A stretch of 11,635 nucleotides of DNA, taken from contig SSTB01000025.1 in assembly GCA_009469665.1 (NCBI GenBank), positions 1 to 11,635 on the forward strand, given 5' to 3'. Below the pieces are notes generated by a model. It was not told the origin of the DNA. It did no database searches and saw nothing but the letters and a program-made list of their open reading frames with translations. Shown here piece by piece: positions 9,500-11,635 of the stretch. The position numbers and the translations under genes are program-made. The first letter of the stretch is position 1. Each line of letters begins with the position of its first letter. The DNA comes from Azonexaceae bacterium. Its GTDB lineage: Bacteria > Pseudomonadota > Gammaproteobacteria > Burkholderiales > Rhodocyclaceae.

Positions 9500-9519
9500 G
9501 GCCGGGAGCCCGGCCTTTT
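9500..9519 (+). terminator. Intrinsic terminator after lutB
   Basis: GGCCGG (9500-9505) pairs perfectly with CCGGCC (9510-9515) around a four-base loop, followed by TTTT and then C. Outer ACCG (9492-9495) and CGGT (9520-9523) can extend the pairing across an internal loop. The T-run is short, so termination may be partial and allow some read-through into the downstream dehydrogenase. Confidence 0.65.
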
Positions 9520-9607
9520 CGGTCGCAAGGGGAGTGCGTTGATCCCTTGGGCTTATCCGGTTGCAGCCGAGCGTGCTGAAGACTGGGGTTCCACCTGGAA
9601 GGCGTGT

Positions 9608-9717
9608 GGCTTTCTTTTGCTTCGCCGTACGGACCGGGGAATTACGACGGAACCCCCGGGGTTCAGAAAAAATGCCCGGCCAAGGAGCCGCCTTGCCCCC
9701 TTTGGGTAAAGAAAACC
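9608..9717. repeat. Inverted-repeat-bounded intergenic element
   Basis: The arms GGCTTTCTTT (9608-9617) and AAAGAAAACC (9708-9717) are inverted repeats with one mismatch, about 90 bases apart. Inside lie the near-perfect palindrome GAACCCC-C-GGGGTTC (9650-9664) and the small hairpin CAAGG/CCTTG (9681-9695). Both strands carry short open frames with no recognisable domain. The form resembles dispersed non-coding repeats of betaproteobacterial gaps, but I cannot confirm other copies from this window. Confidence 0.35.
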
Positions 9718-9742
9718 GCACTGCCACTTGAAACCACACCCC

Positions 9743-11635
9743 ATGCCATCAATCACCGAAACCCTCCGCCCCCTCCTGCCCCCCAAGCAACTCATCACCG
9801 ACGACCTCCGCCGCCTCGCCTACGGTACTGACGCCAGCTTCTACCGCCTGGTCCCCGAGATCATCGCCGTCGTGGAAAACGAGCGCGAAGTCCAGACCGT
9901 CCTCCGGGCAGCCAAGGCCTGCAAGCGCCCCCTCACCTTCCGCGCTGCCGGCACCAGCCTTTCCGGCCAGGCCATCACCGACGGCGTATTGGTCCTCATC
10001 GGCGAGGGCTTCGCCACCTGCGACATCGTTTCCGATGCCACCACCGTACGCCTGGGGCCTGGGCTCATCGGCGGCGAGGCCAATCGACGCCTGGCCCCTT
10101 TCGGCCGCAAGATCGGCCCCGACCCCGCCTCCATCAACGCCTGCAAGATCGGCGGCATCGCCGCCAACAACGCTTCCGGCATGTGCTGTGGCACCGCCCA
10201 GAACAGCTATCGGACCCTGGCCGGCCTGCGGGTGGTCCTGGCGGACGGGGCCGTGCTGGATACGGAAGATCCCCTGAGCGTCGATGGCTTCAAGAAGAGC
10301 CACGCCGTCCTGCTCGGCGAACTGGAACGTCTGGGTGCCGAGACCCGGGCCAACCCACGGCTCGCCGCCCGCATCCGGCAGAAATTCAAGATCAAGAACA
10401 CCACCGGCTACAGTCTCAATGCCCTGGTGGATTTCGAGGATCCCATCGATATCCTGGCCCACTTGATGATCGGCTCGGAAGGCACCCTGGGCTTCATCGC
10501 CCGCATCACCTACCGTACCGTCGTCGAGGAGGCCCACAAGGCCAGTGCCCTGGTCTTCTTCCCTTCCATCGAGGCCGCCTGCCAGGCGGTGATCCGCCTG
10601 AAACCGCAGCCGGTGGCTGCCGTGGAGTTGCTGGACCGGCCGGCGCTGCATTCCGTGGAGAACAAACCCGGGTTGCCGCCGGTGATCCGTGCCTTGGAGG
10701 AGGACGCCGCCGCCCTGCTCATCGAGGTGCGGGCGGACGATGCCGCCACCCTGCAAATGCGCATGGACGCGGCTCTCGGCGCCCTGGCCGGCATCGCCAC
10801 CCTAGAGCCGCCGCAGTTCTCCACCGACCCTGCCACCTGCGACATGTTCTGGAAGGTGCGGAAAGGCACCTTTCCCTCCGTCGGCGCCATGCGCCGCACC
10901 GGCACCACCGTCATCATCGAGGACGTCGCCTTCCCGATCGAATCCCTGGCCGCCGCCACCCTCGACCTACAGGCTCTGCTCAAACACCACGGCTACCACG
11001 AGGCCATCATTTTCGGCCATGCCCTGGAGGGCAACCTGCATTTCGTCTTCACCCAGGACTTCGGCGACGCCGCCGAGGTGGAGCGCTACGCCCGCTTCAT
11101 GGGCGACGTCTGCCGCCTCGTGGTAGAGAAGTACGATGGCTCGCTCAAGGCCGAGCATGGCACCGGCCGCAACATGGCCCCCTTCGTCGAGCTGGAATGG
11201 GGCCGCGAGGCCACTGATCTGATGCGCCGCATCAAGCGCCTCTTCGACCCGGACAACCGCCTCAACCCCGGCGTCATCCTCAACGACGACCCCGCCGCCC
11301 ACCTCAGGCACCTGAAGCCCCTCCCCGCCGCCGAGGACATCGTGGACCGCTGCATCGAATGCGGCTTCTGCGAGCCCCTCTGCCCTTCCCACCGCCTGAC
11401 GCTCTCCCCCCGCCAGCGCATCGTCGGCTGGCGCGAGCTGTCGCGCCGCGCCGCTGCCGGCGAGGCAGCCGGCGCCGCCGGTGAAGCCTTCGCTTATCAG
11501 GGCCTCGATACCTGCGCCGGCTGCGGCCTGTGCTCGACCGCCTGCCCGGTGGGAATCGATACCGGCGAACTCACCCGCCGGCTACGTGGTCGTCGCCTGG
11601 GCGACGGTGCCCGCCGCCTGGGGGGCTGGGCCGGC
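9743..11635 (+). CDS. dld: FAD/iron-sulfur D-lactate dehydrogenase, Dld-II/GlcD type (partial, C-terminus off the edge)
   Basis: Respiratory flavoprotein expected to oxidise D-lactate to pyruvate and feed quinones. The visible 631 residues are open to the right edge. They begin with a PCMH-type FAD-binding domain (about 35-220; FRAAGTSLSGQA, KIGPDPASINACKIGG, IGSEGTLGFI). The FAD-oxidase C-terminal domain follows (about 265-515; FGHALEGNLHF, AEHGTGRNMAP, LFDPDNRLNPG). Two ferredoxin clusters come next: Cys537, 540, 543, 547 and Cys591, 594, 597, 601. Family members of about 930 residues end in CCG-type cysteine domains, so roughly 300 residues are missing here. ATG 9743 has no clear Shine-Dalgarno, and I see no convincing promoter in the gap before it. 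Alternatives are a D-2-hydroxyglutarate dehydrogenase (YdiJ-like) or glycolate oxidase; the lut neighbours favour lactate. Confidence 0.88.
   Translation, partial: MPSITETLRPLLPPKQLITDDLRRLAYGTDASFYRLVPEIIAVVENEREVQTVLRAAKACKRPLTFRAAGTSLSGQAITDGVLVLIGEGFATCDIVSDATTVRLGPGLIGGEANRRLAPFGRKIGPDPASINACKIGGIAANNASGMCCGTAQNSYRTLAGLRVVLADGAVLDTEDPLSVDGFKKSHAVLLGELERLGAETRANPRLAARIRQKFKIKNTTGYSLNALVDFEDPIDILAHLMIGSEGTLGFIARITYRTVVEEAHKASALVFFPSIEAACQAVIRLKPQPVAAVELLDRPALHSVENKPGLPPVIRALEEDAAALLIEVRADDAATLQMRMDAALGALAGIATLEPPQFSTDPATCDMFWKVRKGTFPSVGAMRRTGTTVIIEDVAFPIESLAAATLDLQALLKHHGYHEAIIFGHALEGNLHFVFTQDFGDAAEVERYARFMGDVCRLVVEKYDGSLKAEHGTGRNMAPFVELEWGREATDLMRRIKRLFDPDNRLNPGVILNDDPAAHLRHLKPLPAAEDIVDRCIECGFCEPLCPSHRLTLSPRQRIVGWRELSRRAAAGEAAGAAGEAFAYQGLDTCAGCGLCSTACPVGIDTGELTRRLRGRRLGDGARRLGGWAG

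Noticed and set aside
9650..9664. GAACCCC/GGGGTTC palindrome as a second terminator
   Set aside because: The natural loop is too small for the full stem, and the following bases are A-rich on the plus strand with no T-run. It is better treated as part of the repeat-like element.
9284..9709. Plus-strand open frame (141 codons) from the end of lutB into the gap
   Set aside because: More than a third overlaps lutB, it crosses the terminator and repeat-like element, and no domain or ribosome site is visible.
10183..11217. Plus-strand open frame (344 codons) within the dehydrogenase
   Set aside because: It is out of frame with an intact FAD/Fe-S protein. The product is dominated by Arg, Gly, Pro and His, typical of an off-frame reading of GC-rich DNA.

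Overview
The window is GC-rich DNA carrying seven protein-coding genes, the last one cut by the right edge. Gene content, protein style and promoter form point to a betaproteobacterium, plausibly of the Rhodocyclaceae/Azoarcus kind. That placement is inferred from recalled family resemblance, not from a search.

Layout. Bases 1-241 hold no secure gene, only a weak minus-strand reading frame at the left edge and a possible -10 box. Bases 242-3148 (+) encode a membrane c-di-GMP protein with a nitrate/nitrite-type sensor (NIT), HAMP, PAS, GGDEF and EAL domains. A hairpin separates it from the convergent gene ppsA (3182-5554, -), PEP synthase. Eleven bases upstream of ppsA, on the same strand, is a GntR/FCD regulator of the LldR type (5566-6384, -). 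A compact divergent control region follows (6385-6571). It carries two back-to-back promoters, each with a TGGTnnnACCA palindrome at its predicted transcription start. To the right run lutA (6572-7357), lutC (7357-8022) and lutB (8022-9455), joined by two TGATG stop/start overlaps, which encode the three-subunit L-lactate oxidation complex. A hairpin plus T-run closes that operon. A patchy 287-base gap with several inverted repeats follows, and then a large FAD plus iron-sulfur D-lactate dehydrogenase of the Dld-II/GlcD type (from 9743, running off the edge).

How it fits together. The right-hand 8.4 kb reads as one lactate-use module. LutACB and the Dld-II-like enzyme would oxidise L- and D-lactate to pyruvate and pass electrons to the respiratory chain. 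PpsA would turn pyruvate into PEP for gluconeogenesis. The regulator sits between the two halves and appears positioned to control both, and its own mRNA probably carries ppsA. No lactate permease is visible; one could lie beyond the right edge. The c-di-GMP protein is convergent and need not belong to the module, though its nitrate-type sensor would suit a nitrate-respiring, lactate-oxidising organism.

The enzyme families are all known. The most interesting parts are the paired-operator control region, the regulator-ppsA coupling, and an abrupt codon-usage change in the last fifth of lutB that continues into the repeat-like gap. I found no CRISPR array, RNA gene, transposase or clearly new system.
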